A stretch of DNA of 64,000 bases from Rhodobacter sp. (GTDB lineage Bacteria > Pseudomonadota > Alphaproteobacteria > Rhodobacterales > Rhodobacteraceae): NCBI GenBank assembly GCA_016704435.1, contig JADJAB010000016.1:1-64000 (forward strand), read 5' to 3'. The position numbers and the translations under genes are program-made. The notes beneath the pieces were generated by a model that saw only the letters and a list, made by a program, of their open reading frames with translations, did not search any database and was not told the DNA's origin. Positions 1 through 8,963 of the stretch are shown piece by piece (positions within the stretch are counted from its first letter, which is position 1; each line of letters starts with the position of its first letter).

Positions 1-395
1 TCATGCCGATGCCGGCCTGGCCGGTCGGCAATCCGGCCGCCGCTGAGCGGGTCCGGCAGGTCGGGCCAGAGCGCGCTTTCTCAGAGTTCATCCTGTTGCA
101 CGACCGTGATGGCAGCACAGCCTGGTCGGACTGGCTGGATGCCGCAAACCTGCCGCGACAGACACGCAAGGACACGCTGACCATTCCAGACCCGAATGTC
201 CGGGTGCAGGCGGTTATTGATGGCCAGGGTGTTGCGCTGGATGATGCTTTGGTGGCGCGGGAGTTGGAGGAAGGAAGCCTTGTCCGGCTCTCTCCGGTCG
301 AGTTGGCCTCTTACGGATATTTTCTGGCCTTCCCACGCTCGGCAAACCGTTCAGACAGCGTCACGGCCTTCATCCGCTGGTTGAATCAGGCCTGA
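1..395 (+). CDS. LysR-family transcriptional regulator, C-terminal part (cut by window edge)
   Basis: The reading frame is already open at the left edge, so the DNA-binding domain lies outside the window. The visible ~130 residues match the end of a LysR effector-binding domain of the GcvA kind. They show a hydrophobic 'VQAVIDGQGVAL' stretch, then 'GSLVRLSP' and 'YFLAFP', with a closing 'FIRWL' helix near the C-terminus, all typical of this family. The gene is convergent with the next LysR gene and their 3' ends overlap by about 26 bases. The target genes cannot be seen. The family call is good; the exact subfamily is inferred. Confidence 0.8.
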   Translation, partial: MPMPAWPVGNPAAAERVRQVGPERAFSEFILLHDRDGSTAWSDWLDAANLPRQTRKDTLTIPDPNVRVQAVIDGQGVALDDALVARELEEGSLVRLSPVELASYGYFLAFPRSANRSDSVTAFIRWLNQA

Positions 396-1330
396 CTTTG
401 CCGGGCAGAAATGGGGCCAGCAGATCGTCGATCTCCGATTCGGACACTGCGGTAATCCATCTGACAAACATTTCAACCCGATGGTCTGTGCTATCGCGCA
501 CGACAGCGTGCAAGCCATCTTGCAGCATTATCGGGTCGTCAAACACCTTTACAAGCTGCCCTTGTCGCAGAAAATCGGACGTCGTCCCGATCCACCCCAG
601 CGCGACCCCTCGACCCGAAAGAGCAGCCTGTATCATCATCAGGTGATTGTCGAAGGTCGGGCCCGGCGGCGTGGCTGGTGCCGCCACGCCAAAATGGCCA
701 AACCATTGGTGCCAGTCATACCAGGATCGCTCGATAGAAAGGGCATGCAGCAATGCATGGTCCAAGAGATCGGCCGGCCGCAGGATCGGCGCATTCCTTT
801 CCATATAGTCGGGCGAGGCGACCGGGACGATACGTTCCTGAAACAGCAGCCGCGACGTGACGCCGGGCCAATCGCCGCGCCCGAACCGGATCGCGACGTC
901 AATCCCGTCGTCCAGCGACGCCAACCCCTGGTAGGTCGTGACCATGTTGACCTGCATGTCCGGGTGCGCTGCGTGAAAACCCTTGAGTCTGGGCAGAAGC
1001 CAGTAGTTGGCATAGGCAAGGTTGCATGAAATGGTCAGGACGTTCCTTGCTTTCCTGCGTCGCAAAGCCTGTCCTTCGGCCGCGAGTTGCGCGAAACACG
1101 AGGCCAGCGTGGCACATAGGACTTGCCCTCCGAGGTCAAGGTGATCGGCCGACTGCTGCGGTCGATCAGCGTCGCCCCAGAAAGGTTTCCGCTGTGGTGA
1201 CGGCGTGGCTGACTGCGGATGGGCTGACGTTCAGCTCTTTGGCAGCGCGCGAAAAACTTTGGTGCCGCGCCACAGCTTCCAGCGCGAGCAGCGATTTCAG
1301 GGGCGGTATCTGTCGCCAGTATCGCATCAT
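370..1330 (-). pseudogene. LysR-family (GcvA-like) regulator with two frameshifts
   Basis: Three consecutive reading frames together make one near-complete LysR protein. The start (ATG at 1330 or 1327) opens the winged helix-turn-helix: 'PPLKSLLALEAVARHQSFS', then 'AAKELNVSPSAVSHAV'. The frame breaks at the C run 1175-1178, continues as 'ATLIDRSSRPITLT', breaks again near 1111-1113, and resumes with 'ATLASCFAQLAAEGQALRRR' and the effector-binding domain to the stop at 370. Each break is repaired by adding one G on the coding strand. The gene diverges from the crotonase gene at 1426, so it would be that operon's natural regulator. Either a recent pseudogene or two sequencing errors; I favour errors because the rest of the protein is well conserved. 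Confidence 0.8.
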
Positions 1331-1425
1331 GAATCCTTTTCACGATTGGATGAAGCGTTTCGAGGTTTTCTTCGACAGGAAGCGGCAGAGAAATCAACAG
1401 GAATGAGGTTGGAGGGAGCGCCCTC

Positions 1426-2274
1426 TTGGCGTCACAACATGAACAGATGGTGCATATCATGTCAAAGCAGGTAGAGGTCACGATCAACGACCATGTGATG
1501 GAAATCACCTTCAACCGCCCGCCGGTCAACGCGATTGACCTAGCCCTTAGCCGCGCCATGTTCGGGGCGTTCAAAGAGCTGAACGACAATCCTGATTTGC
1601 GGGTCGCCATCCTGTCGGGTGCCGGCAACGCGAAGGGCATCTTTTCGGCGGGATGGGATCTGAAGGCCTTTGCCGCGGGGGAAAGCCGGGACTCGGAACT
1701 GGGGTTCGATCTTGGCCCGGGCGGGTTGGGCGGCTTGCCCGAGTTCTTCAGCCTCTACAAGCCGGTGATCGTGGCTGTCGCCGGCGGAGCCATTGGCGGC
1801 GGCTTTGAGCTGGCCTTGGGCGGCGATGTGATCGTCTGTGCTGAAGATGCCTATTTCTGGCTGCCCGAAATGCAGCGCGGCTTCCTGCCCGATGCCGGCG
1901 CAATCCAGAAGTTGCATCATCGCATCCCATATAATGTTGCGATGGAACTGATGCTGACCGGGCGCAAGATGTATGCCGACGAGGCCAGACATTGGGGACT
2001 GGTTCGCGATGTTGTGCCCGGCGACCAGCTGATGCCCCATGCGCGCGAGATTGCGGCAGGTATCGCCCGGGGTGCGCCGCTGGTTGCTGGTGCGTTGAAG
2101 GAGTTCATGCGGAAATACAGCCACAGCTCGCCCGAAGCCGCGCACGCGGCCGTGCGCCGCGCCTGGGTCGGGAAAAGCGACATGCCGCTATATGAGCAGA
2201 TGATCCAATCCGACGACTTCAATGAAGGCTCGGTCGCTTTCGCCGAGAAACGCGACCCCAGCTTTGGAGGGTGA
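1426..2274 (+). CDS. caiD: Enoyl-CoA hydratase/isomerase family, carnitinyl-CoA dehydratase-like
   Basis: Crotonase-fold protein most like CaiD, which interconverts L-carnitinyl-CoA and crotonobetainyl-CoA in the cytoplasm. Visible features are the CaiD-like 'FSAGWDLKA' oxyanion segment (about residues 73-81), 'GGGFELAL' with Glu128, and 'LPEMQRGFLPDAG' with Glu148. The two Glu residues are 20 apart, as are Glu111 and Glu131 of E. coli CaiD. The C-terminus 'AFAEKRDP' is also CaiD-like. The TTG start at 1426 has a GGAGGG ribosome site nine bases upstream; ATG at 1459 is an alternative with a poor site. The stop lies 4 bases before the acyl-CoA ligase start, so the two are one operon. Substrate is inferred; another beta-hydroxyacyl-CoA is possible. 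Confidence 0.8.
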   Translation: MASQHEQMVHIMSKQVEVTINDHVMEITFNRPPVNAIDLALSRAMFGAFKELNDNPDLRVAILSGAGNAKGIFSAGWDLKAFAAGESRDSELGFDLGPGGLGGLPEFFSLYKPVIVAVAGGAIGGGFELALGGDVIVCAEDAYFWLPEMQRGFLPDAGAIQKLHHRIPYNVAMELMLTGRKMYADEARHWGLVRDVVPGDQLMPHAREIAAGIARGAPLVAGALKEFMRKYSHSSPEAAHAAVRRAWVGKSDMPLYEQMIQSDDFNEGSVAFAEKRDPSFGG

Positions 2275-2278
2275 CCTG

Positions 2279-4372
2279 ATGGCACACCGCCTGTCCGTGA
2301 TGTTTCAGGCCCGCTCAATGGCCGTGATTGGGGCATCGGCGCGTCCCGGATCATTCGGCGCGCGACTGGCAGCCGCCACCGTCAGCCGCGACTTTCAGGG
2401 CCGGATCGACTTCATCAACCCACGTGGCGGAGAGATTCTTGGCCACCCTGCGCTCGGCCACATCTCCGAACTGGACCACGCGCCCGACGTCGCCATTCTT
2501 GGCGTCGGCGCCACCAATCTTGAGCAGGCATTGCTGGACGCCATCGACAAAGGCGCGCGCTCGGCGGTGATCTTCGACTCATGTCAGGGCAAGACCGCTG
2601 GTGGCACGCTCTTGCTTCAGCGGTTGAAAGACATTGCGCGCGAGGCGGGCCTGCCGGTTTGCGGTGGATCGGGCATGGGTTTTATCAGCACCCGCTCTGG
2701 CGCAGTGGCCAGCTTTTATCCAGCCGACCAGTTGAAGCCCGGCGGTATTTCCCTGATCGCGCATTCCGGCAGCGTCTTTACCGTGCTGGGGATGAACGAT
2801 CCGCGCTATCGGTTTGATCTGATGGCCTCACCCGGGCAAGAGATCGGCGCGACCATCGACGAATATATCGCCTATGCCGCCAGCCGCGAAACGACGCGCG
2901 TCATTGCGGTTTTCATGGAAACCGCCCGCAATCCGGCTGGGCTGGTCGCCAGCCTTCAGGCTGCCCGTGATCGCGGCATTCCGGTGGTGATCTGCAAGGT
3001 TGGCCGAACCGAGGAAAGCGCGCGGCTTGCCCGGTCGCATACCGGGGCGATTGTCGGCGCCAATTCAGCCTATGATGCGGTTTTCGAAGAGTACGGCGCG
3101 ATCGTGGTCGCTTCAGTCGATGAAATGATGAATACCGCCCTGCTATGTTCGACCGGGCGCTTTCCCGGACCGGGCGGCGCGGGTCTGGTGACTGACAGCG
3201 GCGGTCTGCGGGAAATGCAGGTCGATCTGGCCGTTGAGACCGGCACACCGCTGGCCCGGCTGAGCGAGACCACCAGACAGGCCCTGCGCGCAGCCCTGCC
3301 GCCCGAACTTGAACCCTCCAACCCGCTCGATTGCGCGGCCGATCTGACCGATGAGTTTCCCAGGGTTTTCGAGCGCGGCCTTGCGATCCTTGCGGCAGCA
3401 CCCGAGGTCTCCATGTTGGGGCTCGAAGTGGATTTGCGCGACGACTACGTCTATGAAGTGGGGCTTCTTTTGCACGCCCGTGCCTTGGCTTCACTGACCG
3501 ACAAGCCCTGTTTTTTCTATTCCAGTTTTGCCCAGACCCACAACCGCGCCCTGGGTGCCGAGCTTGCCGAACTCGGGGTGCCATGCCTGAACGGCGCCGA
3601 GATCACGCTGGCGGCCATTCGCAATGTCCAGCACTGGGCAGATCGTCGCCATGCCACGGTAGCAGAGCACGTTGGCCAGGCTGATCCCGCCCGGGTCGGG
3701 CATTGGCGCGCCCGGTTGGCACAACCGATGGATGAGCATTCCAGCCTTGCCCTGCTTGCGGATTTCGGCGTGCCTGCGGCGGCCAGCATCCTTTGCCGAT
3801 CTGTCCGGGAACTGGACGAGGCAGCAAAAGCACTCGGGTTTCCGCTGGTGCTGAAGACCGCCCAAACCGGGGTTGATCACAAGAGTGATCTTGGCGGAGT
3901 CTTCCTCGATTTGCGCGACGAACTTTCGCTTCACTCTGCCTATGCCGATCTGACCGAACGTCTTGGGCCGCGGGCAATTGTTCAAGCCATGATTGGCAAG
4001 GGTGTCGAGCTGGCGTTTGGCTGTGTCGTTGACCCTGATTTTGGCCCTCTGGTCATGGTTTCGGCCGGCGGAACGCTGATCGAGGTCTTCGACCAGCGGC
4101 GGTTTGCCTTGGCACCCTTCGGCCCAATCCGCGCAGAAGCAATAATACGCCAGTTGAGTGTGGCCCGGCTGATTGACGGCGTCCGCGGTCAGGCCCCCCG
4201 CAACATGCGCGCCGCCGCCTTGGCGCTGTCCAGGTTCTCGATTGCCTGTGCCGCTCTTGCTGGTCATCTCATCGAAATCGACGTGAACCCCGTCGTCGTG
4301 ACTGAGACCGATGCGACAGCGGTTGATGCACTGATCGTCCGGTCATCAGTCCTTGAGGCGAGCGATGCCTGA
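2279..4372 (+). CDS. NDP-forming acyl-CoA synthetase (acetate-CoA ligase family)
   Basis: A 697-residue fused protein of the ADP/NDP-forming acyl-CoA synthetase type, which makes an acyl-CoA from a carboxylate, CoA and a nucleoside triphosphate. In order it has an N-terminal CoA-binding Rossmann domain ('MAVIGASARPGSFG', about residues 12-25), a succinyl-CoA-ligase-like middle with the family 'SHTGA' loop, and a C-terminal ATP-grasp domain ('GFPLVLKTAQTGVDHKSDLGG' region, about residues 520-540, ending 'EIDVNPVVV'). The ATG at 2279 follows GGAGGG at 2266-2271. Next to a CaiD-like enzyme it is a good candidate for charging carnitine, crotonobetaine or gamma-butyrobetaine with CoA, in place of CaiC or CaiB. 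Family call strong, substrate inferred. Confidence 0.85.
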   Translation: MAHRLSVMFQARSMAVIGASARPGSFGARLAAATVSRDFQGRIDFINPRGGEILGHPALGHISELDHAPDVAILGVGATNLEQALLDAIDKGARSAVIFDSCQGKTAGGTLLLQRLKDIAREAGLPVCGGSGMGFISTRSGAVASFYPADQLKPGGISLIAHSGSVFTVLGMNDPRYRFDLMASPGQEIGATIDEYIAYAASRETTRVIAVFMETARNPAGLVASLQAARDRGIPVVICKVGRTEESARLARSHTGAIVGANSAYDAVFEEYGAIVVASVDEMMNTALLCSTGRFPGPGGAGLVTDSGGLREMQVDLAVETGTPLARLSETTRQALRAALPPELEPSNPLDCAADLTDEFPRVFERGLAILAAAPEVSMLGLEVDLRDDYVYEVGLLLHARALASLTDKPCFFYSSFAQTHNRALGAELAELGVPCLNGAEITLAAIRNVQHWADRRHATVAEHVGQADPARVGHWRARLAQPMDEHSSLALLADFGVPAAASILCRSVRELDEAAKALGFPLVLKTAQTGVDHKSDLGGVFLDLRDELSLHSAYADLTERLGPRAIVQAMIGKGVELAFGCVVDPDFGPLVMVSAGGTLIEVFDQRRFALAPFGPIRAEAIIRQLSVARLIDGVRGQAPRNMRAAALALSRFSIACAALAGHLIEIDVNPVVVTETDATAVDALIVRSSVLEASDA

Positions 4373-4929
4373 AAGGCCCGGCGGATTTGCCCGCAAGGGC
4401 GGTTTGCGATGGCTTTGTCGCAGACCAGCAACTGCGTCTGTTGGCTGAGCCGAAGTTGCCAAGGCCACAGATCAGGTCGGCACCCGACAGCCTGACCCTC
4501 TTGAGCCATGGCACAGGCCCGATTGCTCCGGCCCTCGCCGAGGCACAGCTCAGCGTTCGTTCGTCCTCAAGGCGAGTCTTGCTACAGAGCTGCGTCTCTT
4601 TGAAGCTGTAACCTGTCGCCAACCGGATGAGATCGCTGTCGAAAAGAACGCAAGCGGCGCGCATTTCAACTCGCTGGTTTCCATGTCCGCGCCTCAGCTG
4701 CATCGGGCACCACCGGAGCAAGCGGCAGTGGGAATCCGGCCATGCTGAAAAAATCCGCGGATCTGTCGCATAGCCCGCCGGTTGACGCGCAAGCCTTGAC
4801 GGCAGGAAAGCTCTTGTATTCGCATCTACCAGAAGGAGTGAAACCTTCGCGCGTTATTGCACGCCTTATTCGATTTCCTTTCATCCATGCTTTGCGGATA
4901 ACCATTTCAGATCAACGGAGAACGTTAGA
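4373..4929 (+). other. Intergenic stretch without recognisable gene
   Basis: About 560 bases between the acyl-CoA synthetase and the MttB-like gene. Short open frames exist on both strands but none has a recognisable domain or a convincing ribosome site. It must carry the promoter of the methyltransferase-oxidoreductase pair. A GGAG at 4917-4920 serves as the ribosome site of the next gene. Confidence 0.5.
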
Positions 4930-6438
4930 ATGGCACGCCATTCAAGGAAAAGGGCGGGCTTGCAAGATCGCACGGTCCTGACCACTACGCCGCCCCGTGG
5001 GGGTCGGTTTGCGCCGCTGTCTGATCTGGACCGCGACCGGATTGTCGAAGCGGCCTTTGCCATTCTCGGGCGAACCGGAATGGCACAATGTCCGACAGGT
5101 CTGATCAGTCGCGCCACGGCAGCGGGGGCTGTGCTGCGCACCGACGGGCGGCTTTGCTTTCCGCGTCCCTTGGTTGAACGCTCTATCGGTCGTGCGGCCC
5201 GCAGCGTAGCCCTTCCCGGCTTTGTCGAGAATCACGGGATCACGGTCGGAGGGGGCTATGTTCACATTGGAACCGGAGGGGCCGCTGTTGAGGTGCTCGA
5301 TGCGGCAAGCATGACCTTCCGCGCGGCACGCTTGCGCGACCTTTACGACATGATGGCCATCGTCGGCCGGTCAGAGAACATCCACTACGGCGTCCGCCCG
5401 CTGGTCGCGCGCGATATGCCGTCGCCGCTGGCAATGGACATCAACACAACCTTCGCCTGCCTCAAGGCCTGCCCGAAGCCTATCGGTGTCAGCTTTGACA
5501 GTGCCGCACATCTGGAGCCGGTTGTCTCGCTCCTGGATTTGGCGCTTGGGCAGGAAGGCGCGTTCCGAAAGCAGCCCTTCTGCTTTGGAGTCATCGTCCA
5601 CGCGGTCTCGCCGCTGCGCTATGCCCAAGAGGGCGTCGAGATCATGCTACAGGCCATCGCCGCCGGAATGCCCTTGCAGATCTGCACAGCTGGACAGGCA
5701 GGTGCGACAAGTCCGGTCACTCTTGCGGGCGCGCTGGCCCAGGGCCTGGCCGAAACGCTGGCAGGATTGATGATCGTCGATCTGATCCGGCCCGGATTTC
5801 CCTGCATCTTCGCTTTCATGCCCTTCATCAGCGACTTGCGTACCGGGGCGATGACCGGCGGCAGTGGCGAGACCGCCGTCGCCAACGCCGCCGCGGCACA
5901 GCTGCTGTTGCACCTCGGCTTGCCGTCCACGGTATCCGCCGGGATGACGGATGCGAAGACGTCCGACGCTCAGGCAGGGTATGAAAAAGGCTATACGGTC
6001 GCGCTGGCCGCTCAGGCAGGGGCCGACATGATCAACCTCGCCGTCGGCATGCTGGGGTCGATCATGGCAGCGTCGCCAGAGGCGCTGGTGATCGACAATG
6101 ACATGTGCGGCGCGATCCTGCGATCGGTGCGGGGGGTAGAGGTGGGGGCGGCATCGATCGACCTTGAACAGATCGAGCGGGTCGCCACCGGCCCCGGCCA
6201 CTATCTGGGCGAGGCGCAGACGCTGGCCCTGATGAAATCGGAATACGTCTACCCGCGTCTTGCCAACCGGCAAGGCATATCGGACTGGCGCGAGGCCGGG
6301 GCCCGCACGATCTGGGATGCGGCGCGCGACCGGGTGGCAGAGCTGACGGCAGAAATGCCCACGCATCTGCCCGTCGCGCGCGAGGTCGAAATCCGCGACA
6401 GGTTCGAGATCCTGTTGGGAAAGGCAGCAGGGCAATGA
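4930..6438 (+). CDS. MttB-superfamily (trimethylamine/betaine) methyltransferase, non-pyrrolysine
   Basis: A 502-residue TIM-barrel protein of the trimethylamine methyltransferase (MttB) superfamily. It begins as usual for bacterial members ('IGRTGMAQCP', 'GGGYVHIGTGGAAVEV') and keeps the barrel core 'GQAGATSPVTLAGALAQGLAE' (split here by a few residues) and 'GSGETAVANAAAAQLLLHLG'. There is no in-frame TAG, so it is a non-pyrrolysine member. Characterised members of that kind demethylate glycine betaine, proline betaine or carnitine and pass the methyl group to a corrinoid protein. No MttC-type corrinoid protein is encoded nearby. The stop overlaps the start of the flavoprotein gene (ATGA at 6435), so the pair is translationally coupled. 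Family certain; substrate unknown. Confidence 0.85.
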   Translation: MARHSRKRAGLQDRTVLTTTPPRGGRFAPLSDLDRDRIVEAAFAILGRTGMAQCPTGLISRATAAGAVLRTDGRLCFPRPLVERSIGRAARSVALPGFVENHGITVGGGYVHIGTGGAAVEVLDAASMTFRAARLRDLYDMMAIVGRSENIHYGVRPLVARDMPSPLAMDINTTFACLKACPKPIGVSFDSAAHLEPVVSLLDLALGQEGAFRKQPFCFGVIVHAVSPLRYAQEGVEIMLQAIAAGMPLQICTAGQAGATSPVTLAGALAQGLAETLAGLMIVDLIRPGFPCIFAFMPFISDLRTGAMTGGSGETAVANAAAAQLLLHLGLPSTVSAGMTDAKTSDAQAGYEKGYTVALAAQAGADMINLAVGMLGSIMAASPEALVIDNDMCGAILRSVRGVEVGAASIDLEQIERVATGPGHYLGEAQTLALMKSEYVYPRLANRQGISDWREAGARTIWDAARDRVAELTAEMPTHLPVAREVEIRDRFEILLGKAAGQ

Positions 6439-8864
6439 CCGGTCATGTTCGCGTTGTGGTCATCGGGGGCGGCGCTGTCGGGGCGTCCATTCTTTATCAC
6501 CTGGCTCTGGCGGGGGTGACCGAAACCGTGCTGTTGGAACGAAACGAGCTGACCTCTGGTTCCACCTGGCATGCGGCGGGCAATATCCCCACCTATGCAA
6601 CCTCCTGGCTGGGAATGCGCGCGGGGAACTATGCCTGGTCGCTTTACAAGGGGCTGGCTGAAAAGGTCGGCAGTGCGATCACCTATCGCCATACCTCGGC
6701 GTTCTGGCCCGCACATACTGCAAAGCGGATGGATCTGTTCCGGCATCTGTGCGGCGTGTCGCGCAGCGCGGGCTTTGATCTGGCGATACTAAGCCCGCAG
6801 GAAATGGACGAGATGCACCCGTTCTGGACACCGGATGCCACCGTTCTGGGCGGCATCTTCGACCCCTATGAAGGCGACATCGACCCAAGCCAGTTGACCC
6901 AGGCACTGGCCAAGGGCGCGCGCGATCTTGGCGCGCGGGTTCAGCGTTTTGCGCCGGTGTCGCAGATCGCGCGGCTTCCCTCGGGCGAATGGAGGGTGAC
7001 CCATGCAAAGGGCGTGGTCACGGCTGAAATCGTCATCAACGCCGCTGGTTTCTACGGCGCGAAGGTGGCGGCGATGGCGGGTCTTTCGGTGCCGGTCGTC
7101 ACGCTGGAACACCAGTATCTGGTGACCGAACCGATTGCCGAACTGGCGGCGCATCCGGCGCTGTTCCCGCTGGTTCGCGACCCCGATATCCGGTTTTACC
7201 TGCGCCGCGAAGGCAACGCTTTTCTTCTTGGTTCCTACGCCCATGCCGGGCGCCCGGCTTGGGCCAAGGACGGGCCGCCCGATGATTTCGCCCACCAGCT
7301 TTTCCCCGACAGTGTCGACGATATCCTGGACGTTCTTGAGGCGACCATGGCGCATGTGCCGATCCTGGGCAAAGCCGGCGCGCAGCGGTTCGTCAACGGG
7401 CCCATCGCCTATGCACCCGATGCTTTGCCGCTGGTTGGCCCCGCCGCAGGAGCTTCGAATTTCTACCACGCAACGGGGGTGCAGATCGGCATCACCCATT
7501 CCGCCGCCATCGGCAAGGCGATGGCCGAGTGGATCACGGCAGGCGAAAGCGAGTGGGATCTTTCCACCTGGGATCCGCGCCGATTTGGCGAATGGGCGAC
7601 GCCAGACTACGCCCATGCCCGCGCCGCGCAACACTATGACCTGCAATATGCCATCCCCTATCCCCACCGCATCCTGACCTCTGGCCGCCCCGTTCAGCGC
7701 ACACCGCTGTATGACCGGCTGGTCGCGGATGGGGCCGTCATGGGCCAGATCGCCGGGTGGGAGCGCGCGTTCTGGTTCCGGACGCCCGCCGTCAAGGATA
7801 CCGGCGAAGACGGCCTCAGCTTTCATGAAGAGCCGTGGCACGCCGCCGTTCGGACCGAATGCCAGACGGTTCGCGACAGTGTCGGCGTAATGGATCACGG
7901 CGGCTTCACGCGCTTTTCCGTGACCGGCCCACGGGCCGAAGCCGCGCTGTCGCAGGTGTTCTGCGGCACGATACCAAAGCCGGGGCAAGTGCGGCTGGGT
8001 TACATGCTGACCCCAAAAGGCCGGATCTGGTCAGAGGCGACCATCGCGCGGCTGGCCGAAGATCGTTTCCTGCTCTGCGGCCCGACACTGGCGGACCTGC
8101 GGGATTTTGATTGGCTGCAAAAGCACCTGCCGAAGGACGGCGTGTCGGTCACGCGCGGGCATCACCACGACGCGGCCTTGCTGGTGATGGGGCCGCGATC
8201 GCGCGACGTACTCGCGCCCCTGACCGACGCCGATCTTTCCGCCGCAGCCGCACCTTGGCTATCGGTGCAACAAATCACGCTCGCCGGAGCAGAGATGACA
8301 GCCCTGCGGGTCTCCTACGTCGGCGAGTTGGGGTGGGAGCTGCACATGGCATCGACCGACCTGCCGCAGGTTCATGCCTCGATCATGGCAGGGGTGGCAA
8401 AGGTGGGAGGCTGCCAATTCGGCTCTTACGCGCTGAACGCAATGCGGGTTGAGAAGGGCTATCACGGATGGGGCACCGACTTTGGCAATGAATACACCTT
8501 GTTCGACGCCGGGCTGGGCCGGTTTGCCAACATGAAGAAAGGCGACTTCATCGGCCGGGATGCGGTCGCTGACCAATCCACCACTGCCGCCGAATGGGAA
8601 TGGGTCGGGCTGGAGGTGACCGACCCCTCGCCCGATCCGCTGGGCGCTTGCCCGATCCTTGCGGCCGACGGGCGGTGGATCGGCTATGTCACCTCGGCCA
8701 GCCAGGGCTTTCGGACCGGAAAGCTACTGGTCTTGGGCTATATCAAGGCGGGGTCGCTTGCCCTGGGGCAGGTTTGCTTTGTCTCGGTGCTGGGTCAGGA
8801 CCGCGCGGCACGCAGGCATTCTGCGCATGTCTATGACCCCGACAACCTGTTGCTGAAGTCGTGA
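6435..8864 (+). CDS. FAD-dependent dimethylglycine/sarcosine dehydrogenase-type oxidoreductase with GcvT domain
   Basis: An 809-residue flavoprotein with the layout of dimethylglycine and sarcosine dehydrogenases. It has an N-terminal DAO/FAD domain ('VVVIGGGAVGASI', residues 7-19), the 'GSTWHAAG' segment whose His46 matches the residue that covalently binds FAD in dimethylglycine dehydrogenase, an FAO middle domain, then GcvT (about 430-720) and GcvT C-terminal barrel domains that bind tetrahydrofolate ('YVGELGWELHM' is typical). Such enzymes oxidise N-methyl groups and hand the carbon to folate. Coupled to the MttB-like gene, it probably continues demethylation of the same amine. Substrate is inferred. 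Confidence 0.88.
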   Translation: MTGHVRVVVIGGGAVGASILYHLALAGVTETVLLERNELTSGSTWHAAGNIPTYATSWLGMRAGNYAWSLYKGLAEKVGSAITYRHTSAFWPAHTAKRMDLFRHLCGVSRSAGFDLAILSPQEMDEMHPFWTPDATVLGGIFDPYEGDIDPSQLTQALAKGARDLGARVQRFAPVSQIARLPSGEWRVTHAKGVVTAEIVINAAGFYGAKVAAMAGLSVPVVTLEHQYLVTEPIAELAAHPALFPLVRDPDIRFYLRREGNAFLLGSYAHAGRPAWAKDGPPDDFAHQLFPDSVDDILDVLEATMAHVPILGKAGAQRFVNGPIAYAPDALPLVGPAAGASNFYHATGVQIGITHSAAIGKAMAEWITAGESEWDLSTWDPRRFGEWATPDYAHARAAQHYDLQYAIPYPHRILTSGRPVQRTPLYDRLVADGAVMGQIAGWERAFWFRTPAVKDTGEDGLSFHEEPWHAAVRTECQTVRDSVGVMDHGGFTRFSVTGPRAEAALSQVFCGTIPKPGQVRLGYMLTPKGRIWSEATIARLAEDRFLLCGPTLADLRDFDWLQKHLPKDGVSVTRGHHHDAALLVMGPRSRDVLAPLTDADLSAAAAPWLSVQQITLAGAEMTALRVSYVGELGWELHMASTDLPQVHASIMAGVAKVGGCQFGSYALNAMRVEKGYHGWGTDFGNEYTLFDAGLGRFANMKKGDFIGRDAVADQSTTAAEWEWVGLEVTDPSPDPLGACPILAADGRWIGYVTSASQGFRTGKLLVLGYIKAGSLALGQVCFVSVLGQDRAARRHSAHVYDPDNLLLKS

Positions 8865-8904
8865 CCGACCGTCCTGCATGGCCTGCCAGACGGCACTGAT
8901 CGCC

Positions 8905-8961
8905 CTTGCGTGAAAACCGAACGCGATTACGATCGTTTTTGATGAAGGGATTTCACGCAAG
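8905..8961. promoter_or_regulatory. Perfect 11-bp inverted repeat upstream of LysR gene
   Basis: CTTGCGTGAAA at 8905-8915 is exactly mirrored by TTTCACGCAAG at 8951-8961, with a 35-base A/T-richer spacer. The right arm ends two bases before the start codon of the LysR gene at 8964. Position and symmetry fit an autoregulatory operator, or a hairpin covering the ribosome-binding region. Seen directly; function inferred. Confidence 0.6.
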
Positions 8962-8963
8962 CC

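Noticed and set aside
4930..6438. Pyrrolysine-containing methyltransferase
   Set aside because: No in-frame TAG codon exists in the gene, so it is a non-pyrrolysine member.
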